From NCBI RefSeq assembly GCF_020523825.1, contig NZ_JAJALK010000013.1:98259-162258 (forward strand): a stretch of 64,000 bases of DNA, in the 5' to 3' direction. The DNA comes from Methylobacterium brachiatum. GTDB taxonomy: Bacteria > Pseudomonadota > Alphaproteobacteria > Rhizobiales > Beijerinckiaceae. Below are positions 17,446-25,726 of the stretch, piece by piece. The notes under the pieces are model-generated. The model worked only from the letters and a program-made list of their open reading frames with translations. It was not told the DNA's origin and ran no database searches. The position numbers and the translations under genes are program-made. How positions within the stretch are numbered: the first letter of the stretch is position 1; every line of letters begins with the position of its first letter.

Positions 17446-17721
17446 TCATAATCGATCGCGAATATTATTAAGCAACAATCTTAGTGGCGGTGCAGAATGG
17501 AACAACCAATGCGCTTTTGAGTCGTTCCAGATATCCAATAATTCCTTGCCGTCGAAATCATCGCTTGTGATAAGAGATAGATAATCACGCAGAGATAAAC
17601 GGCGCTCTTGCGAAAACGGCTCTATGACAAATTCCAAAAGTTCCGCTTCCGTGCTAAAAATTAGATCGACATCTTGAAAAAAGCGTTCGGTCAATTCGTC
17701 GAACTCTGGATGTGTAGCCAT
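17446..17721 (-). CDS. CdiI-type immunity protein, probable cognate of the upstream toxin
   Basis: 91 residues starting MATHPEFDELTERFFQDVDL. The start is fixed by AAGGAG seven bases upstream, which lies inside the toxin's last codons, so translation is coupled. The F-x-x-L-x-x-x-F-x-Q-D start, the acidic FDGKELLDIWNDS block and the end LRLLLNNIRDRL fit the small helical CDI immunity family. The position directly after the toxin gene and the low GC suggest it neutralises that toxin. The family call is by motif only. Confidence 0.75.
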   Translation of the reverse strand: MATHPEFDELTERFFQDVDLIFSTEAELLEFVIEPFSQERRLSLRDYLSLITSDDFDGKELLDIWNDSKAHWLFHSAPPLRLLLNNIRDRL

Positions 17722-17722
17722 A

Positions 17723-18376
17723 TTAATCTCCTTCATTGTAAGGAAACGCTGATTGTACGTGATAACCTCGCGACGACCGTCGATCGCGGACTATGTATAT
17801 GGCTACGCCATACGTATTTCTCATGTACATCACGCCATCTTTGGTAATGTATGCCTCGCGGCCAGTTCGATATCCGAACCGCGTTGTAAAGTAGGCGCGG
17901 TCTTTCTCCCCAGATGCCACTCCATCAACGCGCTGGGCGTTGATTTCCAACGTTCGATTAACGAGGTCGTTAGCTGACTCTCGGGAGTCGAACGAGCCGT
18001 CGCGTTGCAGTCCGCCATGAGCCAACAGGTTTCCCCATTGGCTCTTCCGCACGCGTTCCATCATCTCTTCGTCGGTCTTTCCGACGTGTGACTCAATTGT
18101 ATGTCCCCCGAGTTTTTCCTCTTCTTCTAAAACTACGTTATATTGATATTTATCTTTGTTGCTGACATTATATATGTGCGCTGTGTTGTCGTTCTCAGAC
18201 CGAACTGAACCGTCGTCACTCGTCCACTGTCCCCCGTCCGGATGTCCGGCGGGGACCCGCGGTTGGCCGGGATTGTAGGCGCGAAAGACGAGGCTGAGTC
18301 GAAGCAGCTTTACCTCAACACTGAGAGCTGCCAGCTGCCACCGGAACCGGGTGACGACGATCTCTTTCGTGACCAT
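17723..18376 (-). CDS. RNase A-like polymorphic toxin (CdiA-CT type)
   Basis: 217 residues. The N-terminal part carries the motif NPGQPRVPAGHPDGGQW (about 35-51), found as a leader or processing signature in many alphaproteobacterial polymorphic toxins. The C-terminal domain (about 88-215) matches bacterial RNase A-like toxins: GGHTIESHVGKTDEEMMERVR (His92 and His97), SFDSRESANDLVNRTL, and strands ending IYIVRDRRSSRGYHVQSAFP. The predicted role is RNA degradation in competing cells or a bacteriostatic response. There is no large secretion domain, so it is either a cassette unloaded from a bigger protein or a cargo exported by another route. GC is about 50%, well below the host. Confidence 0.78.
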   Translation of the reverse strand: MVTKEIVVTRFRWQLAALSVEVKLLRLSLVFRAYNPGQPRVPAGHPDGGQWTSDDGSVRSENDNTAHIYNVSNKDKYQYNVVLEEEEKLGGHTIESHVGKTDEEMMERVRKSQWGNLLAHGGLQRDGSFDSRESANDLVNRTLEINAQRVDGVASGEKDRAYFTTRFGYRTGREAYITKDGVMYMRNTYGVAIYIVRDRRSSRGYHVQSAFPYNEGD

Positions 18377-18504
18377 GAATCACCCCGCCTGCGACCGGGT
18401 CATTCATAGGCTAATAATCTTATTTGTCAAGCTTGTTCTTGTTTTGTTCGACAATCGACTTTGGAGTAGGCCACGGGCGATTCCACCTCACCTCTCACAG
18501 TCGA

Positions 18505-18527
18505 GGGCCGGGCGTCACGCCCGGCCC
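18505..18527 (-). terminator. Hairpin just after glnA
   Basis: A perfect 10-bp stem (GGGCCGGGCG and CGCCCGGCCC) with a TCA loop lies 10 bases after the glnA stop. No T-run follows in the direction of glnA transcription, so it may stall polymerase or protect the 3' end rather than act as a classic intrinsic terminator. Confidence 0.5.
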
Positions 18528-18536
18528 CCTCTCACA

Positions 18537-19946
18537 TCACAGCGAGTAGTACTGCACGAACTCGATCGGGTGCGGGGTCATCTCGTAACGCAGCACCTCG
18601 GTCATCTTCAGCTCGATGAACGAGTCGATCTGGTCGTCCGTGAACACGCCGCCTTCCTTGAGGAAGGTCCGGTCCTTGTCGAGGCTGGTGAGCGCCTCGC
18701 GGAGCGAACCGCACACGGTCGGGATCTTCTTCAGCTCCCGGGGCGGCAGCTCGTAGAGGTCCTTGTCCATGGCCGGGCCCGGATCGATCTTGTTGCGGAT
18801 GCCGTCGAGGCCGGCCATCAGCAGGGCCGAGAAGGCCAGGTAGGGGTTGGCCATCGGGTCGGGGAAGCGGACCTCGACGCGCTTGGCGTTCGGGCTCTTG
18901 GTCCACGGGATCCGGCAGGAGGCCGAGCGGTTGCGCGCCGAGTAGGCGAGCAGCACCGGCGCCTCGTAGCCCGGCACCAGCCGCTTGTAGGAATTGGTCG
19001 AGGGGTTGGTGAAGGCGTTGAGCGCCTTGGCGTGGCGGATGATGCCGCCGATGTACCAGAGGCATTCCTGGCTGAGGCCGGCATACTTATCGCCGGCGAA
19101 GACCGGCTTGCCGTCCTTCCAGATCGACTGGTGAACGTGCATGCCCGAGCCGTTATCGCCGTAGACCGGCTTGGGCATGAAGGTCGCCGACTTGCCGTAG
19201 CTCTGGGCGACGTTGTGGATGCAGTACTTGTAGATCTGCATGTGGTCGGCGAGCTTGGTCAGCACGTCGAACTTCATGCCGAGCTCGTGCTGGGCGCTGG
19301 CCACCTCGTGGTGGTGCTTCTCGACCTTCACGCCCATGGACTGCATCGCGGCCAGCATCTCGCCGCGCATGTCCTGGGCCGAATCCTGCGGCGGGACCGG
19401 GAAGTAGCCGCCCTTGGTCTGGACCCGGTGGCCGAGATTGCCGCCCTCGTAATCGGTGAAGCCGTTGGTCGGCAGCTCGTTCGAGTCGAGCTCGAAGCCG
19501 GTTCGGTACGGGTCGGCCGCGAACTTCACGTCGTCGAACACGAAGAACTCGGCCTCGGGGCCGACATAGATCGTGTCGCCGATCCCGGTCTGCTGCAGAT
19601 AGGCCTCGGCGCGCTTGGCGGTGCCGCGGGGATCGCGCGAATAGGGCTCGCCGGTAGCGGGCTCGAGCACGTCGCAGACGATCGACAGGGTCGAGGCCGA
19701 GAAGAACGGGTCCAGGCAGGCGGTGGACGGATCCGGCATCAGCAGCATGTCGGACTCGTTGATCGCCTTCCAGCCGGCGATCGAGGAGCCGTCGAACATC
19801 GTGCCTTCGGCGAAGATCTCGTCGTCGATGAGCGACACGTCGAACGTCACGTGCTGCCACTTGCCGCGGGGGTCTGTGAACCGGAAGTCCACGTAGCGTA
19901 CGTCGTTGTCCCGGATGGTCTTCAGAACCTCGGCCGCAGTCGTCAT
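18537..19946 (-). CDS. glnA: Type I glutamine synthetase
   Basis: 469 residues starting MTTAAEVLKTIRDNDVRYVDFRFTD. GGAGG lies nine bases upstream of this ATG, whereas it abuts the alternative ATG at 19955, so 19946 is chosen. Family signatures are FDGSSIAGWKAINESDM, the catalytic block GPEAEFFVFDDV, the ATP-binding KPVYGDNGSGMHVHQSIWKDG and the late NPNAKRVEVRFPDP-type region. The adenylylation tyrosine is present in DLYELPPRELKK, so GlnE control is expected. It makes glutamine from glutamate, ammonia and ATP. It is divergent from glnII, with PII further along; in many relatives glnB directly precedes glnA, but not here. Confidence 0.97.
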   Translation of the reverse strand: MTTAAEVLKTIRDNDVRYVDFRFTDPRGKWQHVTFDVSLIDDEIFAEGTMFDGSSIAGWKAINESDMLLMPDPSTACLDPFFSASTLSIVCDVLEPATGEPYSRDPRGTAKRAEAYLQQTGIGDTIYVGPEAEFFVFDDVKFAADPYRTGFELDSNELPTNGFTDYEGGNLGHRVQTKGGYFPVPPQDSAQDMRGEMLAAMQSMGVKVEKHHHEVASAQHELGMKFDVLTKLADHMQIYKYCIHNVAQSYGKSATFMPKPVYGDNGSGMHVHQSIWKDGKPVFAGDKYAGLSQECLWYIGGIIRHAKALNAFTNPSTNSYKRLVPGYEAPVLLAYSARNRSASCRIPWTKSPNAKRVEVRFPDPMANPYLAFSALLMAGLDGIRNKIDPGPAMDKDLYELPPRELKKIPTVCGSLREALTSLDKDRTFLKEGGVFTDDQIDSFIELKMTEVLRYEMTPHPIEFVQYYSL

Positions 19947-20174
19947 CGTGGGCATCCTCCAGGAAAGGCGTCGGGGATTCTCGCGCGGGGCGTCCACCTT
20001 GGGTCGGGCCGCACCGGCCGCGCCGCTTGATATCCGTCGCGGGGCCGCCTTGCCACCCGGGCAGACGGGGAATCGCTCACGGAGCGAGAGGTTTGGCCCA
20101 TGCGGGCCGCGCGCTCTCGATAGCGTGAACGCCGTTCGGAGGGAATTGGCCCCATCCGGGGTCCGGCGAGGCGG

Positions 20175-20196
20175 TTTCTGGCATGCTCCATGCAAA
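20175..20196 (+). promoter_or_regulatory. Sigma-54 (RpoN) promoter for glnII
   Basis: TGGCATGCTCCATGCA has the invariant GG (20180-20181) and GC (20192-20193) separated by exactly 10 bases, close to the TGGCAC-N5-TTGC consensus. It is on the glnII strand, 90 bases before its ATG. GlnII genes of rhizobia are RpoN/NtrC-dependent, which fits. A clear NtrC site was not recognised in the rest of the 340-base glnA-glnII gap. Confidence 0.6.
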
Positions 20197-20286
20197 GGCG
20201 GCAGCGGCCGTCGAGGCGGCGGCAAGCCGTTCGCGTCGCCCGGGATTTGACCAGGTCGCGCATCGACAACGGACGAGAGAACCGGA

Positions 20287-21321
20287 ATGACGAAATATAA
20301 GCTCGAGTATATATGGCTCGACGGGTACACGCCGGTCCCGAATCTGCGCGGCAAGACGCAGATCAAGGAATTCGACAGCTTCCCGACCCTCGACCAGCTC
20401 CCGATGTGGGGCTTCGACGGCTCGTCCACGAAGCAGGCCGAGGGCGGCAGCTCCGACTGCATGCTCAAGCCCGTGCGCCACTTCCCCGACCCGGCCCGCA
20501 AGAACGGCGTCCTGGTCCTGTGCGAAGTGATGATGCCGGACGGCAAGACCCCGCACGAGTCCAACAAGCGCGCCACCATCCTGGATGACGCCGGGGCCTG
20601 GTTCGGCTTCGAGCAGGAGTACTTCCTGTACAAGGACGGCCGCCCGCTCGGCTTCCCGGCCAGCGGCTTCCCGGCCCCGCAGGGCCCGTACTACACCGGC
20701 GTCGGCTATTCGAATGTCGGCGACGTCGCCCGCAAGATCGTCGAGGAGCATCTCGACCTCTGCCTCGACGCCGGCATCAACCACGAGGGCATCAACGCCG
20801 AGGTGGCCAAGGGCCAGTGGGAATTCCAGATCTTCGGCAAGGGCTCCAAGAAGGCCGCCGACGAGATGTGGATGGCCCGCTACCTCCTGCAGCGCCTGTG
20901 CGAGAAATACGGCATCGACGTCGAGTACCATTGCAAGCCGCTCGGCGACACCGACTGGAACGGCTCGGGCATGCACTGCAACTTCTCGACCGCGTTCATG
21001 CGTGAGCACGGCGGCAAGGCCTATTTCGAGAAGCTCATGGAGGCGTTCAAGAACGCCCGCGAGGACCACATCGCGGTCTACGGCCCGGACAACCACATGC
21101 GGCTGACCGGCAAGCACGAGACCGCCTCGATCCACGAATTCTCGTACGGCGTGGCCGACCGCGGCGCCTCGATCCGCGTGCCCCACTCCTTCGTGAACAA
21201 CAACTACAAGGGCTATCTGGAGGATCGCCGCCCGAACTCGCAGGGCGACCCCTACCAGATCGCCTCGCAGGTGCTGAAGACGATCTCTTCGGTGCCGACC
21301 GAGGCCGCTGTCGCCGCCTAA
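20287..21321 (+). CDS. glnII: Type II (eukaryotic-type) glutamine synthetase
   Basis: 344 residues, the normal GSII length and much shorter than GSI. Signatures are KYKLEYIWLDGYTPVPNLRGKT, WGFDGSSTKQAEGGSSDCML, WFGFEQEYFLY, GINAEVAKGQWEFQIF and GDTDWNGSGMHCNFST. It lacks the GSI adenylylation site. It probably provides extra ammonia assimilation under nitrogen limitation, in line with its sigma-54-type promoter. GAGAGAACCGGA precedes the ATG. GSII next to GSI is typical of Hyphomicrobiales. Confidence 0.97.
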   Translation: MTKYKLEYIWLDGYTPVPNLRGKTQIKEFDSFPTLDQLPMWGFDGSSTKQAEGGSSDCMLKPVRHFPDPARKNGVLVLCEVMMPDGKTPHESNKRATILDDAGAWFGFEQEYFLYKDGRPLGFPASGFPAPQGPYYTGVGYSNVGDVARKIVEEHLDLCLDAGINHEGINAEVAKGQWEFQIFGKGSKKAADEMWMARYLLQRLCEKYGIDVEYHCKPLGDTDWNGSGMHCNFSTAFMREHGGKAYFEKLMEAFKNAREDHIAVYGPDNHMRLTGKHETASIHEFSYGVADRGASIRVPHSFVNNNYKGYLEDRRPNSQGDPYQIASQVLKTISSVPTEAAVAA

Positions 21322-21392
21322 GGCGGAACGGGAGCCTCGGCCTTCCGATGAGACGTTCCGGAGCCGGGCCCGCGCGCCCGGCTTCGCCGTCT

Positions 21393-21569
21393 TCACGTCC
21401 GGCGCGGGCGCTCGTCGTCGCGGATCGCGGCCTCGTGGTACCAGGCGCCGCCGAAGCTCGGCATCGGCGCGGGCTTGGCCTTCTCCGCCGCCCGCGGTGC
21501 CGGTCGGGCGCGCCGGAACGCCGACAATTCATAGATCTTGGCGGTGTCACGCCCGTCGGTTCCGGCCAT
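21393..21569 (-). CDS. DUF2735 domain protein
   Basis: 58 residues starting MAGTDGRDTAKIYELSAFRR at the ATG with AGGAGG eight bases upstream; longer in-frame extensions have no ribosome binding site. The pattern 'TAKIY.....R.......' followed by FGGAWYHEAAIRDDE is the DUF2735 signature. This small family is often found beside glnII in rhizobia, though its function is not established. It sits tail-to-tail with glnII here. Confidence 0.75.
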   Translation of the reverse strand: MAGTDGRDTAKIYELSAFRRARPAPRAAEKAKPAPMPSFGGAWYHEAAIRDDERPRRT

Positions 21570-21806
21570 CACATGGTCCTCCTGAATGGATTCGAGGCGG
21601 CCGATCGGCCGTCCGTTCCAGAGGATGTGGGGTTGCCGGCGCAACACTCCATGCCCTGGCACGTCGATGCCGGACATTCGTGCAGCGTGAATTCTTAGGC
21701 AGGACGGTGGCGGAGCAGGAAAACGCCCGCGCGGGACGTCGGAATGCTGGTCGCTTCCGGGATCAGGGCACAAGATCCGCCGGCGCGAAGCCGCGCGGAT
21801 CAGCCG

Positions 21807-22145
21807 TCAGATCGCGTCGGTGCCGGTCTCGCCGGTGCGGATGCGGATCGCTTCTTCGATCGTCGAGACGAAGATTTTGCCGTCGCCGATGCGGCCGGTC
21901 TGGGCCGACTTGCGGATCGCCTCGACGGCGCCCTCGACGAGCGCGTCCGACAGGACGATCTCGAGCTTCACCTTGGGCAGAAAGTCGACCACGTATTCGG
22001 CGCCGCGATAGAGCTCGGTATGGCCCTTCTGACGGCCAAAGCCCTTCGCCTCGATGACGGTGATGCCCTGGAGGCCGACCTCCTGGAGCGCCTCCTTCAC
22101 CTCGTCGAGCTTGAAAGGCTTGATGATCGCTTCGATCTTCTTCAT
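21807..22145 (-). CDS. glnB: Nitrogen regulatory protein PII
   Basis: 112 residues, exact PII length, starting MKKIEAIIKPFKLDEVKEAL. The T-loop RQKGHTELYRGAEYVVDFLPK includes Tyr51, the uridylylation site. The C-terminal signature GRIGDGKIFVSTIEEAIRIRTGE binds ATP and 2-oxoglutarate. It controls GlnE, NtrB and others. GlnB and GlnK cannot be separated from the sequence; there is no adjacent amtB, and glnII/glnA are close, favouring GlnB. Confidence 0.93.
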   Translation of the reverse strand: MKKIEAIIKPFKLDEVKEALQEVGLQGITVIEAKGFGRQKGHTELYRGAEYVVDFLPKVKLEIVLSDALVEGAVEAIRKSAQTGRIGDGKIFVSTIEEAIRIRTGETGTDAI

Positions 22146-22333
22146 GCCGCTCGGGCCTGCGCTGCGCTGCCGGATATTTCTAACATCGTCGTGAAGCCTC
22201 CGCCACGCCGTTTTCGCGACGGGCGCCACGTTAGTGCCCATTCGGCGCGCAGGCTACGCACATCCTTCGGGCTTTCGATGAATTTGTGGCGCATTTTTAA
22301 TCACCGGTGTTCGGTGCACGGGCAGACGTGGAG

Positions 22334-23845
22334 ATGAGCATGCGGGTGCTGACGGTCGCGGCGATGCGGCAGGTCGATGCGGCGGCGATCGCGGGGGGGG
22401 TACCGGGCATCCGGCTGATGGAGGCGGCCGGGGCCGCGGTCGCCGGGCGCGCCGCCGCGCGGCTGCCGGCGGGCGGGCGGGTCGTGGTCCTGTGCGGACC
22501 CGGCAACAATGGCGGCGACGGGTTCGTGGCCGCGCGGCTGCTGGCCGAGCGCGGCTATGCGATCGACCTGTTCCTGCTCGGCGAGCGCGCGGCGCTGACG
22601 GGCGACGCCGCCCTCGCGGCCGAGGCCTGGACCGGTCCGGTGCACCCGGCCGCCGCCGACGCGCTGCCGTCATGTGACCTCGTGATCGATGCCTTGTTCG
22701 GCGCCGGCCTGTCGCGCGATCTCGACGGTGCGGCCCGCGCCCTGGTGGAGGCCGTGAATGCCGGCGGTGGTCCGGTGCTCGCTGTGGATGTGCCGAGCGG
22801 CGTCGACGGCGATACCGGTGCCGTGCGCGGCGTCGCGATCCGGGCCGTGGAGACCGTGACCTTCGTGGCGTTCAAGCCGGGACACCTGCTCCAGCCCGGC
22901 CGGGGCCTGTGCGGCCACCGCCATCTGGCCGATATCGGGACGGGCGCGGCGGCCTTGGAGGTCGGTCTCGGTGCCGCGACGCCACCGATCTACCGGAACG
23001 GGCCGGACCTGTGGGCGAAAACCTTTCCCCGGCTCACCGGGGAGAGCCACAAATATACACGGGGCCACGCCCTGGTCCTGTCGGGTCCGGCCACCAAGAC
23101 CGGCGCGGCCCGGCTCGCCGCCCGGGGCGCCCTGCGGGTCGGGGCCGGCCTGGTCACCCTGGCCTCGCCCCAAACGGCCCTGGCCGAGAACGCCGCCCAG
23201 CTCACCGCGATCATGCTGCGCCCCTGCGAGACGGCGGACGACCTCGACGATCTGCTCACCGACGAGCGGCTCAACGTCGTGCTGGCCGGCCCGGGCCTCG
23301 GCACCGGCGAGCCGACCCGTGAGCGCGTCGCGGTGGCCGCGGCTGCCGGGCGCAGCCTCGTGCTCGACGCCGACGCGCTGACGAGCTTTGCCGGACAGGC
23401 GCCGCTGCTCGCCGCCCATCTCGCGGATGGCGACGCGCAGGCGGTGCTCACGCCGCATGAAGGCGAGTTCGCACGGCTGTTCAAAGGGACGGAAGCTACC
23501 GCCGAGGGGGCCGACAAGGTCGCCCGCACCCGCGCCGCCGCCGCGCTCATCGGCGCCGTCGTGGTTCTGAAGGGATCCGACACCGTGATCGCGAGTCCCG
23601 ACGGGCGCGCCGCGATCAACGATCACGGCAGCCCCTATCTCGGCACCGCAGGCTCGGGCGACGTGCTGGGCGGGCTGATCGCCGGGCTGCTGGCCCAGGG
23701 CATGCCGGCCTTCGAGGCTGCGGCGGCCGGCGTCTGGCTCCACGGCGATGCCGGGCTCCGCCATGGGCCGGGCCTGATCGCCGAGGACATCCCGGAGCTG
23801 ATGCCCGCCGCGCTCGGGAGCCTCGTCGAAGCCGGGCTCAGGTAA
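22334..23845 (+). CDS. nnr: Bifunctional NAD(P)H-hydrate repair enzyme (epimerase and ADP-dependent dehydratase)
   Basis: 503 residues. The N-terminal YjeF epimerase domain (about 1-210) has MRQVDAAAI, VLCGPGNNGGDGFVAARLL and AVDVPSGVDGDTG. The C-terminal ribokinase-like dehydratase domain (about 230-500) has RGHALVLSGP, LAGPGLG, VLDADALTSF, LTPHEGEFARL and GTAGSGDVLGGLIAGLLAQG, with the catalytic Asp in GSGD. Together they restore damaged (hydrated) NADH and NADPH. The ATG at 22334 (MSMRVLTV) is used; 22307 would add nine unrelated residues. It is convergent with the multicopper-oxidase-like gene, with 8 bases of overlap. Confidence 0.94.
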   Translation: MSMRVLTVAAMRQVDAAAIAGGVPGIRLMEAAGAAVAGRAAARLPAGGRVVVLCGPGNNGGDGFVAARLLAERGYAIDLFLLGERAALTGDAALAAEAWTGPVHPAAADALPSCDLVIDALFGAGLSRDLDGAARALVEAVNAGGGPVLAVDVPSGVDGDTGAVRGVAIRAVETVTFVAFKPGHLLQPGRGLCGHRHLADIGTGAAALEVGLGAATPPIYRNGPDLWAKTFPRLTGESHKYTRGHALVLSGPATKTGAARLAARGALRVGAGLVTLASPQTALAENAAQLTAIMLRPCETADDLDDLLTDERLNVVLAGPGLGTGEPTRERVAVAAAAGRSLVLDADALTSFAGQAPLLAAHLADGDAQAVLTPHEGEFARLFKGTEATAEGADKVARTRAAAALIGAVVVLKGSDTVIASPDGRAAINDHGSPYLGTAGSGDVLGGLIAGLLAQGMPAFEAAAAGVWLHGDAGLRHGPGLIAEDIPELMPAALGSLVEAGLR

Positions 23846-25340
23846 CCTCGAACATCGTCCACAGGCCGGTGTCGAACCGCTCCAGCACCGTGGCGCTGAT
23901 CAGCCAGCGCCCCGGATTGTCGGCCAGGAAGCCGATGCGGGCGGTGCGGCCTTCAAGGAGCTGGAACGTGTCGAGCCAGTAGGGCTCCCAGCCGTCGTCC
24001 AAGGGATGGAGCAGGCGGAAGCAATGGCCGTGCAGGTGCAGGGCCTGCGGGAAGGCGGTCTCGTTGCGCAGGGCCAGCACCACCACCTGCCCGCGCTTCA
24101 CCGTGAAGATCGGCTGCAGGCCCATACTCGCGCTGGTGCCGTTCACCGACCAGATTTTTTGGGGATCGCCGGTGTAGACCGGCTCTGGCGCCGGCTTGTC
24201 CTTCGGCGCGTCTTTGGCGGCCTCCTTGGCCGCCTTGGGCACGAAGGCGCCGCCGGTGATCACCACGTCGCGCCGCAGGGCGTTCTGAAGCTTGATCTCG
24301 GCGGGCAGGCGCTTGTTCTCGCCGATCGGCCCGATGGGCGGCCGCTTCTCGGTGATCTTGGCGCCCTTGGTGGTGACGGTGGCCAGGGTCAGGCCCTGGC
24401 CGACCAGCGCGATGATCGAGCAGGTGGCGCCCTCCTGCTCGGGCAGGTCGACCATAAGGTCGTAACGGGTGCCCGGGGGGAACGGCAGGGTCGCGCGCAG
24501 GGGCTCGAACGTATCGGTGGGCTGCCCGTCCACGGCCGCGACATAGACCTTCACGCCCTCGAACCGGAGCCGCGTGCCGCGGGCGTTGCAGGCATTGCCG
24601 AGGCGCAGGCGCACCCGCGCGCCCGGGCGCGCCTCGAACGTGTCCGGCACCGGCTTGCCGTTGACCGTCACGAGATTGCCGAGGCGCCCGTTCGTGGCGG
24701 CGAAGAGCGGCTGCCCGAACGGCATCAGGCCGGCATCGTCTTCCAGCCGCCAATCCTGCATCACCAGCCCGACATCGGCATCGACCACCGGCGGATTCGC
24801 CTCCTCGACGATCAGCATGCCGGCGAGTCCCCGGCCGGACGGCTCGCTCGACCCGCCGACCACGAGGGGGCGGATCAGGTAGGTCCCGGCATCCGGGGGC
24901 GTGAACTGGTACAGGAAGTCTGCGCCCGGCAGGATCGGCGCCTGGGTCACGCCGCCCACCCCGTCCATCGCGTTGACGTTGCGGACCCCGTGCCAGTGCA
25001 GCGACAGCGGCTTGTCGGTGCGGTTCTCGATCTTGAGTCGGACCGGCTGGCCGAGCTTGATCCGCACCAGCGGCGGCACGGTCTTGCCGTCGAAGCACCA
25101 GATTGGCGTCTCGGCCGCGGGCTCGGGCCGCAGCCGGACCTTGCCGGGGGTGGCCGGCAGGCTCGGGGGCGCAGCCTCGGCCGGTGCCGAACCCGGCGTC
25201 GCGGGTTTCTCGGGCGCGGTCGCCTGCGCCTGCACCGCCTCCGGCAGCAGCCCGAACGCGGCCGCCGTGGCGAGCAGGGTCCGGCGCGACGGCGTTCCGC
25301 CGCGCGGATCGGTCGGCGGCACGGGGCGGAATGAGGTCAT
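23838..25340 (-). CDS. Multicopper-oxidase-like periplasmic protein with incomplete copper sites
   Basis: 500 residues starting MTSFRPVPPTDPRGG. A Tat-type signal (SRRTLLATAAAFGLL) is followed by three cupredoxin-like domains. HWHG and HLHGHCFRLL are retained. However, the usual second motif (GTYWYHSH) reads GTYLIRPLVVGG. The usual C-terminal HCHxxxH motif reads GRWLISATVLERFDTGLW, losing the Cys of the type 1 site and type 2/3 His ligands. The protein is therefore unlikely to be a functional laccase; like SufI/FtsP it may have a structural role, or it may be an unusual one-copper protein. A 40-residue Lys/Ala/Pro insertion (KAAKEAAKDAPKDKPAPEP) precedes the last domain. Confidence 0.78.
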   Translation of the reverse strand: MTSFRPVPPTDPRGGTPSRRTLLATAAAFGLLPEAVQAQATAPEKPATPGSAPAEAAPPSLPATPGKVRLRPEPAAETPIWCFDGKTVPPLVRIKLGQPVRLKIENRTDKPLSLHWHGVRNVNAMDGVGGVTQAPILPGADFLYQFTPPDAGTYLIRPLVVGGSSEPSGRGLAGMLIVEEANPPVVDADVGLVMQDWRLEDDAGLMPFGQPLFAATNGRLGNLVTVNGKPVPDTFEARPGARVRLRLGNACNARGTRLRFEGVKVYVAAVDGQPTDTFEPLRATLPFPPGTRYDLMVDLPEQEGATCSIIALVGQGLTLATVTTKGAKITEKRPPIGPIGENKRLPAEIKLQNALRRDVVITGGAFVPKAAKEAAKDAPKDKPAPEPVYTGDPQKIWSVNGTSASMGLQPIFTVKRGQVVVLALRNETAFPQALHLHGHCFRLLHPLDDGWEPYWLDTFQLLEGRTARIGFLADNPGRWLISATVLERFDTGLWTMFEVT

Positions 25341-25500
25341 GGGGTCTCGACGGCGGCTCGCAGCGGGCCTGGGTAGATAGCCGCGTGCCCGGGCGCGCGC
25401 CACCGCCGGCACGGGAGGTTAAGTTTTTTGCTGCGAGCCGTGCGGCCCATGCTATAGGGCGCGCTTCCGGCGGCCGGCGACGCGCCGGGTGTCGGCACGC

Positions 25501-25585
25501 GCGGGCGTGGCGGAACTGGTAGACGCGCTGGATTTAGGTTCCAGTGTCGCAAGACGTGGGGGTTCGAGCCCCTCCGCCCGCACCA
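25501..25585 (+). tRNA. tRNA-Leu (anticodon UAG)
   Basis: 85 nt with encoded CCA. The acceptor stem is GCGGGCG with CGCCCGC. The D arm contains GGTAGACGCG, the anticodon loop TTTAGGT reads UAG, a long class II variable arm (TGTCGCAAGACG) follows, and the T loop is GGTTCGAGCCC. The long variable arm together with the UAG anticodon identifies leucine. Confidence 0.95.
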
Positions 25586-25726
25586 GGACGCTTCGAGATG
25601 GCGCGGCCCCGCTCGGGGCCGTCTCATCCCCGTATCCGACACCGTCGTTTCCCGGACCGCGCGACCAAGCCGCACGACGCCGGCCCGGCCGGCGACCACA
25701 AGGTTTTTTGAAGAGCGACGACGACG

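Noticed and set aside
18351..20030. 559-codon plus-strand frame opposite glnA
   Set aside because: Antisense to glnA, no family motif and composition of a mirror frame.
22146..22333. Sigma-54 promoter for glnB
   Set aside because: A GG-N10-GC match exists on the minus strand, but the neighbouring bases do not fit TGGCAC and TTGC; considered chance in GC-rich DNA.
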